A stretch of 64,000 nt of DNA, from positions 25,991,179-26,055,178 of the forward strand of contig NC_134277.1 of NCBI RefSeq assembly GCF_949628215.1, read 5' to 3'. Below, one piece after another: positions 25,021-36,400 of this stretch. The notes beneath the pieces are model-generated. The model had not been told where the DNA came from. It saw only the letters and a list, made by a program, of their open reading frames with translations, and did no database searches. The DNA comes from Phalacrocorax aristotelis (Eukaryota; Chordata; Aves; Suliformes; Phalacrocoracidae). Both the position numbers and the translations under genes were made by a program. The first letter of the stretch is position 1; the number at the start of each line of letters is the position of its first letter.

Positions 25021-27845
25021 ATCACAGAATCACAGGTTGGAGGGGACCTCAGGGATCATCTAGTCCAACCTTTCTAGGAGAGCACAGTCTAGACAAGATG
25101 GCCCAGCACCCTGTCTAGCCAAATCTTAAAGGTGTCCAACATGGCAGAGTCAACCACTTCCCTGGGGAGACTATTCCAATGGTTGACTGTCCTCACTGTG
25201 AAAAATTTTCCTCTAGTGTCCGATAGGAATCTCCCCAAGACCAACTTCTGTCCATTCCCCCTTGTCCTCTCCATGTGACTCTGTGTAAAAATGGAGCCTC
25301 CATCTTCTTTGTAGCTACCCCTTAAGTACTGGAACATGGTGATGAGATCCCCTCTAAACCTCCTTTTCTCAAGGCTGAACAAACCCAGTTCTCCCAGCCT
25401 GTCCTCATATGGCAGGCTTCCCAGTCCTTTGATCATCTTGGTGGCCCTTCTCTGGACCCCTTCCAGCCTGTCCACATCCTTTTTGTATAGCAGGGACCAG
25501 AACTGTACACAGTACTCCAGGGGTGGACTGACAAGCGCTGAGTAGAGTGGGATAATGACTTCTTTCTGCTGGCGATGCCCTTTTTGATGCAACCCAGCAT
25601 CCTGTTGGCCTTCTTGGCCGCAGCAGCACACTGTTCGCTCATGTTGAGCTTTCTGTCCACCCTTTCCACAGAGCTGCTCTCCAGCCAGGTGGATCCCAGT
25701 CTGTACTGCACTCCTGGATTATGTTTTTCCAGGTGCATGACCTTACACTTCTTGTTGAACTTCAGAAGGTTCTTGCTGGCCCACTCTTCCAGCCTATCCA
25801 GATCTCCCTGCAGAGCAGCTCTCCTTTCTGAAGTGTCTACTATCCCACTCAACTTGGTGTCATCAGCAAACTTCATCAGGCTACACTTGATGCCATTATC
25901 CAGATCACTTATAAAGATATTGAACAACATTGGGCCCAATATTGATCCCTGGGGGACTCCACTAGTGACAGGTTGCCACTTGGAAAAGGAGCTATTTATC
26001 ACCACCCTTTGGGTGTGGCCTGTCAGCCAGTTCCCCGTCCACTGCACAGACCACTTGTCTCGGCCATAACGCATTAATTTTTCCAGCAGGAGACTGTGGG
26101 GGACTGTATCAAAGGCCTTGGAGAAGTCCAGGTAGACAATGGCCACTGCCTGCCCCATGTCAACCAGGCAAGTCACTTTGTCATAGAAGGCCACCAGGTT
26201 TGTCAAGCACGATCTGCCTTTAGTGAAGCCATGCTGACTTTTCTCAACCACATGCTTCATTTGACTTGTGATGGCCCCAGGAGGATTCATTCCATAACTT
26301 TCCCAGGGATTGAAGTAAGGCTGATGGGCCTATAGTTACCCTGATCCTCCCTTGAGCCCTTCTTGTAGATAGGGGTAACATTTGCCTTTCTCCAGTCCTC
26401 TGGGACTTCCCCCATTCTCCATGACTTCTCGAAGATTACGGGGAGTGGCCTTGCAATGATGTCAGCCAGCTCTCTCAACGCCCTCGGGTGGATGGCGTCA
26501 GGGCCCATTGATTTGTAGGGGTCAAGCTCCTGTAGTAATTCATATACTAACTCTTCCTTCACTGATGGTGGGTCGGTGTTTGGATCAATCGGCAATTTCT
26601 TTCCCAAAGCCTGGGACCCAAGAGTGTTGGTAAAGACAAAGGTGAAGGAGGTGTTGAGGACCTCTGCCTTTTCAGCATCATTGGTGATTGGCTCTCCTTT
26701 TCCGTTTAACAGTGGGCCTATGTTTTCCTTCTTTTTCTGCTTATGGTTGACATGTCTGAATAAACCTTTCTTGTTATTTTTCATGTCTACAGCCAGTTTC
26801 AATTCGAGTTGGGCTTTTGCTTTTCTAACTGTGTCTCTGCACACTCTGCCAATGCCCTTGTAGTTCTTGACGGATAATTCTCCACTTCTCCATCACTGGT
26901 ATGCTTCCCTTTTGGATTTGAGTAGACCCAGGAGGTCATTGTTGAGCCAAGGGGGCCTCTTGCTCCGCTTACTTCCCTTTCCTTTGTAGGGGATAAATTG
27001 GCTTTTTGCTTCCAACAGAGAGTTCTTGAAGAACTCCCAGCACTCACTAGCTCCTTTGTCTTCCATGTAAGCTTCCCATCGAATCCCTCCCAATTGAGCC
27101 CTGAGTGAACTGAATTTTACTCTTCTAAAATCCAGAACCCTTGTCTTAGAGCTGACCTTCACTCTAAGGATCCCGAACTCCACAATATTGTGGTCACTGC
27201 AGCCAAGGCTGTCACTAACCGAGATATTACAAAGCAGGCTTTCTCGGTTTGTGAATAGCAAGTCCAGCAGTGCCTCATTCCTGGTTGGCACATCTAACAT
27301 TTGTATCAGGAAACAGTCCTCTATACATTCCAGGAACTTGGTGGATGACACACGAGCTGCCGTATTGTTCTTCCAGCAGATGTCTGGGTAGTTGAAGTCA
27401 CCCATCAGGTTCTGTTGGCCAGAAGCTTGCTTTACTGCCCCAAATATCGCTTCGTCAGCTTTGTCATCGTGGTTAGGAGGTCGATAGCAGATGCCCACTG
27501 TGAGGTCCTGCTTGGATATGACCCCTTTGACTTTAACCCAGAGACATTCGATAGAGCAGTCGCAATCACCATAGTTAACTTTGATACATTCAAGGTATTC
27601 TTTAATGTAGAGTGCAACTCCTCCACCTCTTCCACCTTGCCTGTCCTTACGAAAGAGCCTGTAACCGTCCATTGTGTTCCCCCAGTCATTTGAGCTGTCC
27701 CACCATGTTTCAGTTACTCCTATGTCATACCCTTCTGAGTGGGCACAGAGCTCCAGTTCCTCCTGTTTGTTACCTAGACTGCGTGCATTTGTATACATAC
27801 ACTTGAGGAGATAAAAATAAGCCTGCCTGGGCCAAAACACCAGTC
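25021..27845 (-). mobile_element. CR1 non-LTR retrotransposon, 5'-truncated
   Basis: A 2.8-kb minus-strand CR1 insertion. Its 3' end is exact at 25021: on the minus strand it closes with CCAACCTGTGATTCTGTGAT, the short direct-repeat tail (ATTCTGTG-type) of CR1, preceded by the CTAGATGATCCCTGAGGTCC tail block. The 5' end is near 27840, just before the endonuclease domain, so the 5' UTR and ORF1 are missing, which is the usual CR1 5' truncation. It has few frame breaks for its length, which suggests a younger copy than the others in the window. As is usual for CR1, I see no clear target-site duplication. Confidence 0.95.
25089..27840 (-). pseudogene. CR1 ORF2 remnant: endonuclease plus reverse transcriptase
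   Basis: Four overlapping minus-strand frames together cover almost all of CR1 ORF2. First (27840-26893): an AP-like endonuclease with TNARSL, TETWW, GGGVALYI, GDFNYPDICW and GCSDHN. Second (26844-26287): the linker and RT N-terminus, with KSMGPDAIHPR, EVPEDWRKANVTPIYKKG and NYRPISL. Third (26290-25433): the RT core with [23 protein letters not shown] and the catalytic FADDTKL. Fourth (25631-25089): the C-terminal part with [19 protein letters not shown] and LGLFSLEKRR, ending at a normal stop. Frame changes fall near 26.87, 26.29 and 25.57 kb, so the copy cannot make an intact enzyme. The function known for the family is target-primed reverse transcription. Confidence 0.92.
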
Positions 27846-29930
27846 ATTCCTATTTTGGAGAATGTCTGATCTACATTTTTTACCTTGTTAATCTGGTTCA
27901 CTTCACATATGCTACTGCTGAAGGCATTTTACACATGTTCAACTTATGTGTATTCAGTGAATGTTAGAAAGTTAACCAATCTTTCAAGCAATTATTAGCC
28001 TGACACTTGGGCATGATCTTTCATTCTTAGGCAAGTGAACATTATTGGTCAATTCTGAGAATTAAGCAAGCAAGGTTAACGCCATTCTGTAACTGAAATG
28101 GGCTAACCAAGTTGTGAATTCCAGTCAGTTCGCTCTGCATAAATGATAAAACAGGAATTAAAATAGTTGAAGTAAGAAATCATACTGTATACATTTTTTT
28201 CCTAGGAGAGAAAGACCTGTTTTTCTGATGTTGAGAAAATATAGAAATATTATTCCCTGTGATATTTTATCCAATAGTGACTTACACAGTATTATAGTTT
28301 GTCAGTCTGATTTTCATTACTTTCATTGTCATGAATTAGGTGTTTAACTAAAAGCCATTAGAATTAGATGGATATAAGTCTGTAAGAGGAAAATTAGGCG
28401 TATTAATTCTTAATATTAACTCAAGAACCCATTTAATGGTGGGATCTCGGAAGTTTGTAATTATCTTCTAAATGGGATATTTACTGAGTAAGAAATAACT
28501 ATCATAGTGTCATCTGTATATGAAATTTTATGGACACCTAACAGCTAGTTCTGTGACAGTGGCCTCTATCAGCACAGAGGAATGTCATCGGCACAGAAAA
28601 GGTGATTTATTTTTCCCTCAGGGGCCTCTGGGCCTTTATAATTGCTGGGAAAAACCTCCATTTGTACAGGCTTTGTGTAAATCACTTTTACTAACCTGGG
28701 AACACATTTTGAGGAATGAACTGATGTAAATTTGTATTTCTGTGAAAATATTTCTTCTTAAATTAATTCTTTATTTCATTTTGATTTGCTGTTTTTCTCT
28801 ACAACATTCTTTTCCTCTAGTGAAATAGCAAAGTGTGAGAACCTTAACTGAAACATATACTTACTTGAAATATGGAACAAAGTATAATGCAGACATTTGT
28901 CATTCCCTGCCATGGATGGTGTTTTCTTCTTTCTGACATAAATGGCATTCATTTCCTTTTTGAGGGAAGGACATTATTCTGTAAATACAGAAATGCACAT
29001 CATGTGTACTGATCAACAAATTACTTCAGACTTTTCCATGAAATGTAATGTCTTTTAGGAAGAGTAGAAAATCCTTAAAAAACTCAGACTGTAGGTTTAA
29101 TTTACTTTGGCAGTAATACGGGTGTGGAAGTCTGCTGCTAGAAGTCCCACTATTTTTTGTCTTGGTCCTGGTCAGTAATACTGTGCAAATAATGTTTTCT
29201 TTTGGCTTTTTTTTTTGTTGTTGTTTTTTTTGTTTTGGGCGTTTCTGGCTTTGCTGGAAAATTCAGAGAAGGAAAAATGTATACTAAATGGATTGTGGTA
29301 AAAAGTTTTTGCATGTAATTAAGCAGAATGATTACAAATGCAGAACAAGGAATCTGTTTATTCACATGCAGCTGTTACACACTAATGAGAAACGGGTTGC
29401 CAGGAATGTGTAAGCCGGTGCCATCCATTGCACCACCACAAACGGAAACGACTTCAGGGACAACTGAAAGAAAAAGCACGTCATGACTATGTAATACAAA
29501 TGTGCTATTAGCCTTGCAAGGCACACATTTAGTAGGCAATATTAAGTAACCCCAACATATTGCTTTGTATTGAATGCTGAAGTATAGAAATTGTATTAGC
29601 ATTTAATTACCACATGCCATATCCCCCGTTGTGATTTTAACACACCTATTTCAACTCCTCTGGAATGTGTATTAATTTAAGGGGGCGGGGGGGCTACACA
29701 TCCTTTGTTGTCATCCTTACATCGCCTGCGACACACGCTCAATTTCCAAGCTCTAGATCGACGCTATAGGAAGCTCGCAATTTAGTGAGCCGCACGTAGG
29801 AGCGAGAAAATACTTGGAAAATCAAAACCGTCAAAATTAGCGTTGAGAGGTTGGATTTGCGAGAAGGCAGCAGGCTCACAAAACTCAGGTATTGTCTGCT
29901 CACACCTTCGTATCGAAGCAACAGCAAATT
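27846..29930. other. Upstream flank of AKAP9, no gene seen
   Basis: AT-rich DNA between the CR1 copy and the CpG island. Short T/G-rich low-complexity runs occur near 29207-29235 and a G-run at 29682-29692. No exon or named repeat was recognised. Confidence 0.45.
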
Positions 29931-30229
29931 ACAGGCGCCTTTCGGCGGCAGCTCTTTTGTGGGAAGGCGAAGCCCCCCGCCCCTCCGCCCGCCGGAGGCG
30001 CGGGCCGGGGAGGGGTCTGTGCCCGCCTGTCCCGCCGTGCTCCCCCTCCGCGGCGGCCGTGCCCGCCGGTGCCTGCTCGCCGCTCGGCCCGGAGGGGTGC
30101 AGCCCCGCTCCGCCGGAGTGGCCGTGGGGCGGGCAGGGGCGGCGGGGCTCGGCGGGCAGGCGGGACCGGTGGCAGGAGGAGGAGCGGGCGGCCCCAACGT
30201 CACTTTCCCCGGCCGCGTGTTTACGTGGG

Positions 30230-30280
30230 ATGAAGATGGCGGCGCCGGTGGCCCTGCCACGGCAGCTGTCGTCGCTGTGA
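30230..30280 (+). other. Upstream ORF of 16 codons
   Basis: ATG at 30230 opens a 16-codon frame (MKMAAPVALPRQLSSL) that stops with TGA at 30278-30280, upstream of and not overlapping the AKAP9 start. A second in-frame ATG is at 30236. If transcription starts upstream of 30230 it would sit in the 5' leader and could reduce AKAP9 translation. If the start site is at the YY1 element it would be only partly included. The donor of the proposed leader intron lies just past the stop codon. Confidence 0.35.
30233..30243 (+). promoter_or_regulatory. YY1-type core element
   Basis: AAGATGGCGGC matches the YY1 consensus that sits at or just downstream of the start site in many TATA-less vertebrate promoters. 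It lies 196 bases upstream of the AKAP9 ATG and overlaps the start of a short upstream ORF. Binding is inferred from the motif. Confidence 0.6.
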
Positions 30281-30281
30281 G

Positions 30282-30433
30282 GTGGGACGGGACGGGACAG
30301 GACAGCGATCGTGCGCGCCCCGGCGGAAGGGGGGGGGGGGAGGGGGAGGGGAGGGGAGGGGGCGGGAGGGGAGGGGAGGGGGCGGGATGGGCCCCGCCTC
30401 CCGCCGCCGGTAACGCTCTGCTCTCCTGCACAG
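30282..30433 (+). other. AKAP9: Likely 5' UTR intron of AKAP9
   Basis: A convincing 3' splice site precedes the start codon: TAAC branch-like motif at 30411-30414, pyrimidine-rich CTCTGCTCTCCTGCACAG, with the AG ending at 30433, only five bases before the ATG at 30439. Donor candidates upstream are GAG|GTGGGA (intron from 30282) or GCT|GTGAGG (from 30277). The intron would be about 152 bases and would hold the G-rich tract. This is predicted from sequence only. If it is wrong, the leader is simply contiguous. Confidence 0.45.
30327..30390 (+). repeat. G-rich GGGGA microsatellite, G-quadruplex candidate
   Basis: A 12-G run (30329-30340) is followed by repeated GGGGA/GGGAGGG units interrupted twice by GGCGGGA. 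Many G-runs of three or more on the sense strand, with one-base spacers, meet the usual G-quadruplex pattern. It lies between the promoter motifs and the first coding exon, inside the proposed leader intron. Confidence 0.8.
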
Positions 30434-30438
30434 ACGCC

Positions 30439-30486
30439 ATGGAGGACGAGGAGCGGCTGAAGAAGCTGGAGGCTGGCAAAGCCAAG
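30439..30486 (+). CDS. AKAP9: AKAP9 coding exon 1 (residues 1-16)
   Basis: This is the start of A-kinase anchoring protein 9 (AKAP450/yotiao). The exon reads MEDEERLKKLEAGKAK, which differs at one residue from the human start as I know it, and ends in phase 0 at a donor CAAAGCCAAG|GTGGGA. The start codon context GCCATGG is a good Kozak site. Human AKAP9 protein is about 3,900 residues, mostly coiled coil. It tethers protein kinase A, phosphatases and other enzymes at the centrosome and cis-Golgi and helps nucleate microtubules there. A short isoform, yotiao, binds ion channels. The exon lies in the CpG island. A 25.9-kb intron separates it from exon 2. The identification rests on this exon plus exon 2 fitting in frame. 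Confidence 0.95.
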
Positions 30487-33400
30487 GTGGGAGGCGGCGG
30501 CGCGGCGGGGAGGTTGAGGGGTGATGGTCGCCGGGGCCGGGCGGCAGCGGGGGGCTCGGCTCGGGGCCTTGCCGCGAACAAAGCCGCGGGCGGAGGAGGC
30601 GCTTTGTGCCGCCCTCTCTGCGCGCCCCGGGGCCCCCCGCTGGCCTCGGGGCGGCGCGGCGCCGGGCGGGCGGCCTTCCTCGGCCGGGCCGCGGGTATGG
30701 GTGTAGGTGGCCGGCCGGTGGCAGCGGGCCCCGCGCGCCACAGGTGCCCGCGGCAGGGCCGGGCGGTCTCCCGCTGCGGGGCCCGCGGCGCTGGCGGGAG
30801 GGGGAGGACAGCTAACGCCTTACCGCGTCGCACCCGGGGCACGAATTCCGTTTGCCTCTTAAGCCTGGGAAGCTCCCTGTAAACCTTTAAGGAAGTTTAT
30901 AATGCCGACAGCTGCTCCGCAGTGTGGCACTAATGCCGTGAGAGAGCCTCAGGGGGCGGAGGATTAAAGATGTCTCCAGTGATGCGGAGAGGTGCCTTTA
31001 CCAGCTGCCTGGAGACGCCGGGTACTCCGTGAGCCATCTGTGGGACCTGGCCGTGGGACCTGGCCGCTGGCAGCCCTCCGTGTCCGCGCACCCGTGTTCG
31101 GCCGCCACCGCCTCGTGGGCTGTCAGGCGGCTCAGGCGGTGCCCTGCGGGCTTATCGCAGTGTTAATCAGGGAGTTTATAATTTTACTCTTTAAGCATGG
31201 CTCAGTACGCACTGGCTGCAAAGCGCTTCGCCCTCTGGGCAACAGGCTGAGGTTACCACACTCTGGGAGGACCTCTTTTTTACTTCAAAGAAAGCTTTGG
31301 TGTGGTCATTGAGATAATTGATGATATTTGTAGGGAAACAAGATAAAATTAGTGCTTTGACATTACATATCCTCTGGTTCCTTCCAGCAGTCATTACCAA
31401 ATGATAAGAGTTTAGCAGTTTGTAAGCCAGTCATTTGTGCTAAAGATGCACATGTTGCTTGGCAGGAGGAGCTAGTAGTACAGGCAACAAGAAGACAAAC
31501 TAAAGATGAAACAAAACAAGAATAAAACATCACCACTGCCTTGTTTATGTGGTCTACGGAAAAGAGAATGCAGTTCAGCTGTGAAGTATTGAATAGGTAC
31601 TTTGCTGGATTAGACAAAAACTTTGTAATTCAGTATGTTTCTGTTTCTTTTGAGAGAGCATTCAAAATGTACATAGATGGAGCTGTATGTTTATACAGGA
31701 AAACCTGTTCTTAAATGCTTAGAGCAAGATTGGTGTTTACCCGGCGTTATGCAGTATGATTAACAGGCACTGGGACAGATCAGGTACTGGTGGCATTACA
31801 CTACGTCACACCCAGGTTGGCTAATGCTTTTGCAGGAAATTAGAAAGGAGTTTGCAAAGAAAATAGTTGAAGTAGATTTGTCAGTATTATAAATCACAAT
31901 GAAGAATTTATCAAGAGAATTTATATTTTTCTGGCCATGTTGGCCTGGGATTAACACAGAAAACTAATGACAATTACTGAAAAGTGAAACAAAACCCAGG
32001 ATTCCAGCAGGGATTCAATGGCTTACTTCTTACTTTGAGAAAAGACATGTACACACTTTACTAATTTATTTTGCATTTTAGGAGCACTGTCATAACTCTC
32101 ACCCTTCTTCTGGTCTTTTCTGACTAAAACCTAATGATGTTCTTGTAAATAAGGATTCACCTGAAGACTTCATATTCTATGCTTTTAAACATCCCTTGTG
32201 GTTTACATCATTATAACTCTTTAAAGCTACATGTGATTTACATGGGAAGGGACTGTAAAAGCAGTGTTTTTTCAGAATTTTCATTGGTGTTCTATGTACT
32301 GTTTACCTTTTTTTTTTAAATATGTGAATGATGTAATTAAATGTGGTATACTGTGGGGACTAGATCACAGTTTTCCAGTGGCAAGTGTCAGTGATAAAGG
32401 CAGAAAAGAAGAAAATGTATTATCAGAGAATAGAAGCAGGAGCTGCTCCTGCAGCTGCTTTTTTTAATTTTTCAAGGATACAGGCACATTCTCAGTACCA
32501 CGATCAGTATGGCTCCTAAAATTGCTTGGCTCCAATGAATATTTTCTGAAAACCATAACAGCAAGCATCCAAAAAAAATGTTGAGCCTAACCCACTGAAT
32601 GTTGTTTAAATAAAATAGCTTGAAAAGTGTATTAAAGTATGTGTTGTTACTGTGCTAAAAGCACAGGTATTGCTGTACTGCAGATACTGTGATGTATCTG
32701 CCTGAAATTATAAATTTTCAATGAAAATAAGATGTTACATAAACTGCATGATGAATGTCGGCAATTGGGAGTCTGGTAAAACAGTCTAGTAGATGCCATA
32801 GAGGTGGCTAGTACACTGCTAAAAGTAGAGTTGTTATTTGAAATTGGGACTTAGATTCTTGTTTGTTTTGTTGTGGGGTGTTTTTCTCAAAAAGTAGGTA
32901 GCTAACTACTGCCCAATATCAGGTTTTGGTAAAGCAATCATTGGGTTGTTTTCTGATTATAAAGTTGAGTAGGCGAGCTGTGGAGTTTGGTTTTGTGTGA
33001 ATTTTTCTGTAGTGGAACTTTGTTTTTCTTTATGCTTAATGTCTTAAGACACTGTCACCCCACATAGATCTTTTACAGAGAAGTATATTACAAATAGATT
33101 TTCTGAAACAGAAATTTCTTTTCAGTCCTCCTTTATTATTACTGGAAATAAGAAGCTGCATTGTGAGTCTTACCTTGATCGAAAGGTGCTAAGGGTACTC
33201 AAACCTGGCAGAATGGGACTCAGTGTGAACACACAGCCTTCGCCAGTACATCATTTGAGATGGAATAAAAAGGTATTGATAGAAGCTCACCAACTTTCCT
33301 GTGTACCTGCTGACTTTTGGAGACTACATCAAGTCTTTGTTATGAAGCAGTTGCACCATATGTTGCTGCACTGTCTGTTACAAACCCATCAAGGAAAGGG

Positions 33401-36400
33401 AGGCACAAACTTAAACTCAGTAAATTACGTGCTCCTTTTTCCAGACCTATAGTCATTAATTTGCCTTTGCCAAAAGGTAAATGTGCTGGATATTAACCCA
33501 GCCTCTATAAATGTCTGTCTCCCTTACCAATTAAAATGGTCTCTCTGTGCCTTTATAGAATTCCCTTCTCCCCAAACAAGAAATTTCTTCATCTTAGACC
33601 CCAATCTGATTATGGTAGAGGAAGAAAAGTGTCAAAAAACCTAGTTAAGGGAAATGGAGTTGACTGTGATGGAAGGTAGAAAGCAAAAGATGTGTGCCAG
33701 CAACAGAAGTATATATGTATGTTCCTAAGTTGATGAGTGCCCCCAAACACAGTGCATTTAGAAATCAATCAGATATGTTATGTGCCTTGCTGAAGAGATT
33801 CTAGAATATTGTTGATGGGCTGAGATGGTGTACCTATACCTAGTCTTACAAAAGACTAGAGGGGATAGTGATTGAAGATCTTTGTGTGATATTTATATAC
33901 ACACATACTACGTGTGCATGTCTCTATGCGTTGGTTTGCTCAGAAATCTCATCTAACATTACAGTGGATACTACTTATGGTAGTTGGGTTTGTTAATTTT
34001 ATGTATTTATTTAACAGCTTAGTAGGTGGCTTGTGTTATTAGGATGTTGTGCTATTTTGATCAGCTTTCAAAACTCTACAGAGTAGTTTGCTAGCTTCCG
34101 AAGAAAAACATCTGAGGACTCAGATTCTTTTGTGAAAAAATGGCTAAGTATTTTGGTAAAGGTTTTGAAATTTTAAAAAACATTTTGATTTAATTTATAC
34201 ATACATATAGGAAATGCACAGCTATTGTAACTGGTAAAATTAAGCGATATGAAACTATTAATAGCAAGTTTTATAGAATGATCCATTTTACAGTACTGAA
34301 ACTTTATTTGCAAAGTATTTAAATATGTGTGTTGCTCCTGTTTAAATTTGTATTGAGGAAAAGCACATTCCCTAGCTGGATGCTTTTTTTTTTTTTTGGT
34401 GTGGGAGGGTTTTGGATGGTGAGGGAAAGACACTAATTTACTTTGTAAATTCTCTCAGGTTGGTGTAGGATTTGTAGGATTTCAGGTCTAATGTCAGAAA
34501 TACGTAATTTAATATTCTGATTTTCAAAGGTTCTATGTGTGTTTGTAATACGTTCTTGTTGAGGTGTTTGAAGAAATCTTGTAATCGTTGAAGAACCTTA
34601 AGAAATTAGGGAACTGGTTTAGTTAAACACTTGGACACATAATCAGCAGTGTGACTGCTTTTGATCTATAGCAGAGAATCGCTGAGCAGACGAACGGTGA
34701 AGTTGGTTTGGGAAGCTCTAATGGCACTCAGTGGACAAGTATTACAGGTTGTTGTATAAGTAACTTGACAAGTTATCTTCACAAATTGAATAGTAAAAAG
34801 AAGTAATTGCGTATTTTGTCTTCTAGTCATGCATGTGTGTATTTCAGGTGGCTGCAAATGAAAATGATATGTGTTCTTAAAATAACATTGTCCAAGAGTC
34901 TGAGAATGTTTGCTGTTTGCATTTTTATGTCTTACTCATTTGAGGAGAAAAAAAGATTTTACTTCATCATCTCTGGCCTCTTTGGACTGAGAAGCTTTGG
35001 ATTTCTCAAGAAAAGCTGTTGATCAGGTTTTTTAAATGAAAGATTGAAGCAGAGTGTGGAATAATTATGTGCAACAGTGATTAAAGCTCTAATTTAAAAC
35101 CCCCAGAAGAATTGGACATACAGATTGTGTTCGTAAAACACAGTCCTTTTAAAGTCCCTGTAATTCACCTGAAGAGGAAAAAAGTGCAGTATTTCAGTGA
35201 TTATTAAGTTTTAAATCACAGAAGACAAATTAAATATATTTAAACCTTATATTTCATTAAAGAGCTGGTGTACTAACACATCTTCTTTTGCTTTCAGGTG
35301 TAGACTGTTCATTTTGTTTATCCTCTGCCTGCCTCAAGTAACTTGAACAAAAATAATTAAACAGAATCCTGGAAGCAAGAATTTCCTTTCCAGTCTGCAT
35401 TTTCTTACTCTGCTTTTCTGTTAAAATAAGAAGTCTTATTCAGGCATATCACAAAGTGCTAATTTCCTTATAAAGCCCTAGTCATTGCTGTCACTTCATA
35501 AAGTATGGTGGAAAGCAGCTTTATGGGCTTGAAGTTCACAGAATGAGAATGATGCTGAGCTATGTCTCTATTTAAAGATGCTGTGTGCCTATTAATGGAC
35601 AAGAGAAGAAGCAACTAGAGGGGAGTCTAGCCTAACTCTCAAGAGTCTCCTGGAAAGGTGTGCGTGAGCTTTGGCTCATCAGATGTTAATGGAAACTGAC
35701 TAGTCTTTTTGTTTATAATGAAGTAGGAGCGTGCAGTGGAACTGTGAAAAGATGCTATAATGAAGTGGGCTTTAAGACAGTTTACTTGAAGGGAGCCCTT
35801 TTTCTTACACATGAAGATCCTCACAATCCTAATACCTAATTCCTAGGCATTCCTCTTCTGTATTGCTAAGCCATTTTTTTTTCCCAGGTCCTTCTGAACT
35901 TGTGGGGTTTTTGGCTTCTCTTGTCTTACAGGCTTCAGTCCACTCCCTCTCCTTTGCATCTGTCAATTCTAAACGCAGGTGGTAGGAGGTATGGGGAATT
36001 GCCCGTGTGTGTTTTGATTATGAACATGAGTAAGCTTCAGAGCTGTTTTTTGTCTTGCAGAGAAAATCACAGGTTCAAAGACTGAATGTTACCCTGGAGA
36101 GAAAACGTGGTTTTAAAACCCTTTGAGTAAAAGTAGACAGGGCAGAAATTGAGTAGAAATAAGAGAGAAACAAAAAGCAAGGTGTTCACCTCACTGTGCA
36201 TGCTTTTATTTTTGTTCAAAACAGTGGATATCTCTGCATTTTATCGTATATAGAACTTTTTTCTATATCAGAGATGTAAATATATTTTATCCATATAGTT
36301 TATTGCTTCTGGGGTGATAGATAAGCTCGGATGCGTGATCAAATAGGAAGGTAATCTTTGAAACCATTTTCAAGGCACATTCTGTTTCTAATAGCAGAAA

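Larger units (their letters stand above)
29935..30870 (+). promoter_or_regulatory. AKAP9: CpG-island promoter of AKAP9
   Basis: Base composition changes abruptly from AT-rich to very GC-rich with dense CpG at about 29935 and returns by about 30870. The island surrounds the first AKAP9 coding exon. It holds several GGGCGG/CCGCCC Sp1-type boxes, an ACGTCA half-CRE at 30197-30202 and a YY1-type AAGATGGCGGC at 30233-30243, with no convincing TATA box. This is the architecture of a broadly expressed, dispersed-start promoter. Long frames open on both strands through the island are a product of base composition. The exact transcription start cannot be fixed from sequence but probably lies a little upstream of 30233. 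Confidence 0.85.

Noticed and set aside
1-29930. Search for the MTERF1 coding exon upstream of AKAP9
   Set aside because: MTERF1 has a long uninterrupted coding exon with repeated leucine-rich mTERF motifs. No frame of that length or character exists on either strand.
29739-30842. Frames of about 340-370 codons open on both strands through the CpG island
   Set aside because: Stop codons are rare in very GC-rich DNA. The translations are Pro/Ala/Arg/Gly-rich low complexity on both strands, and the true AKAP9 exon uses only 16 codons here.
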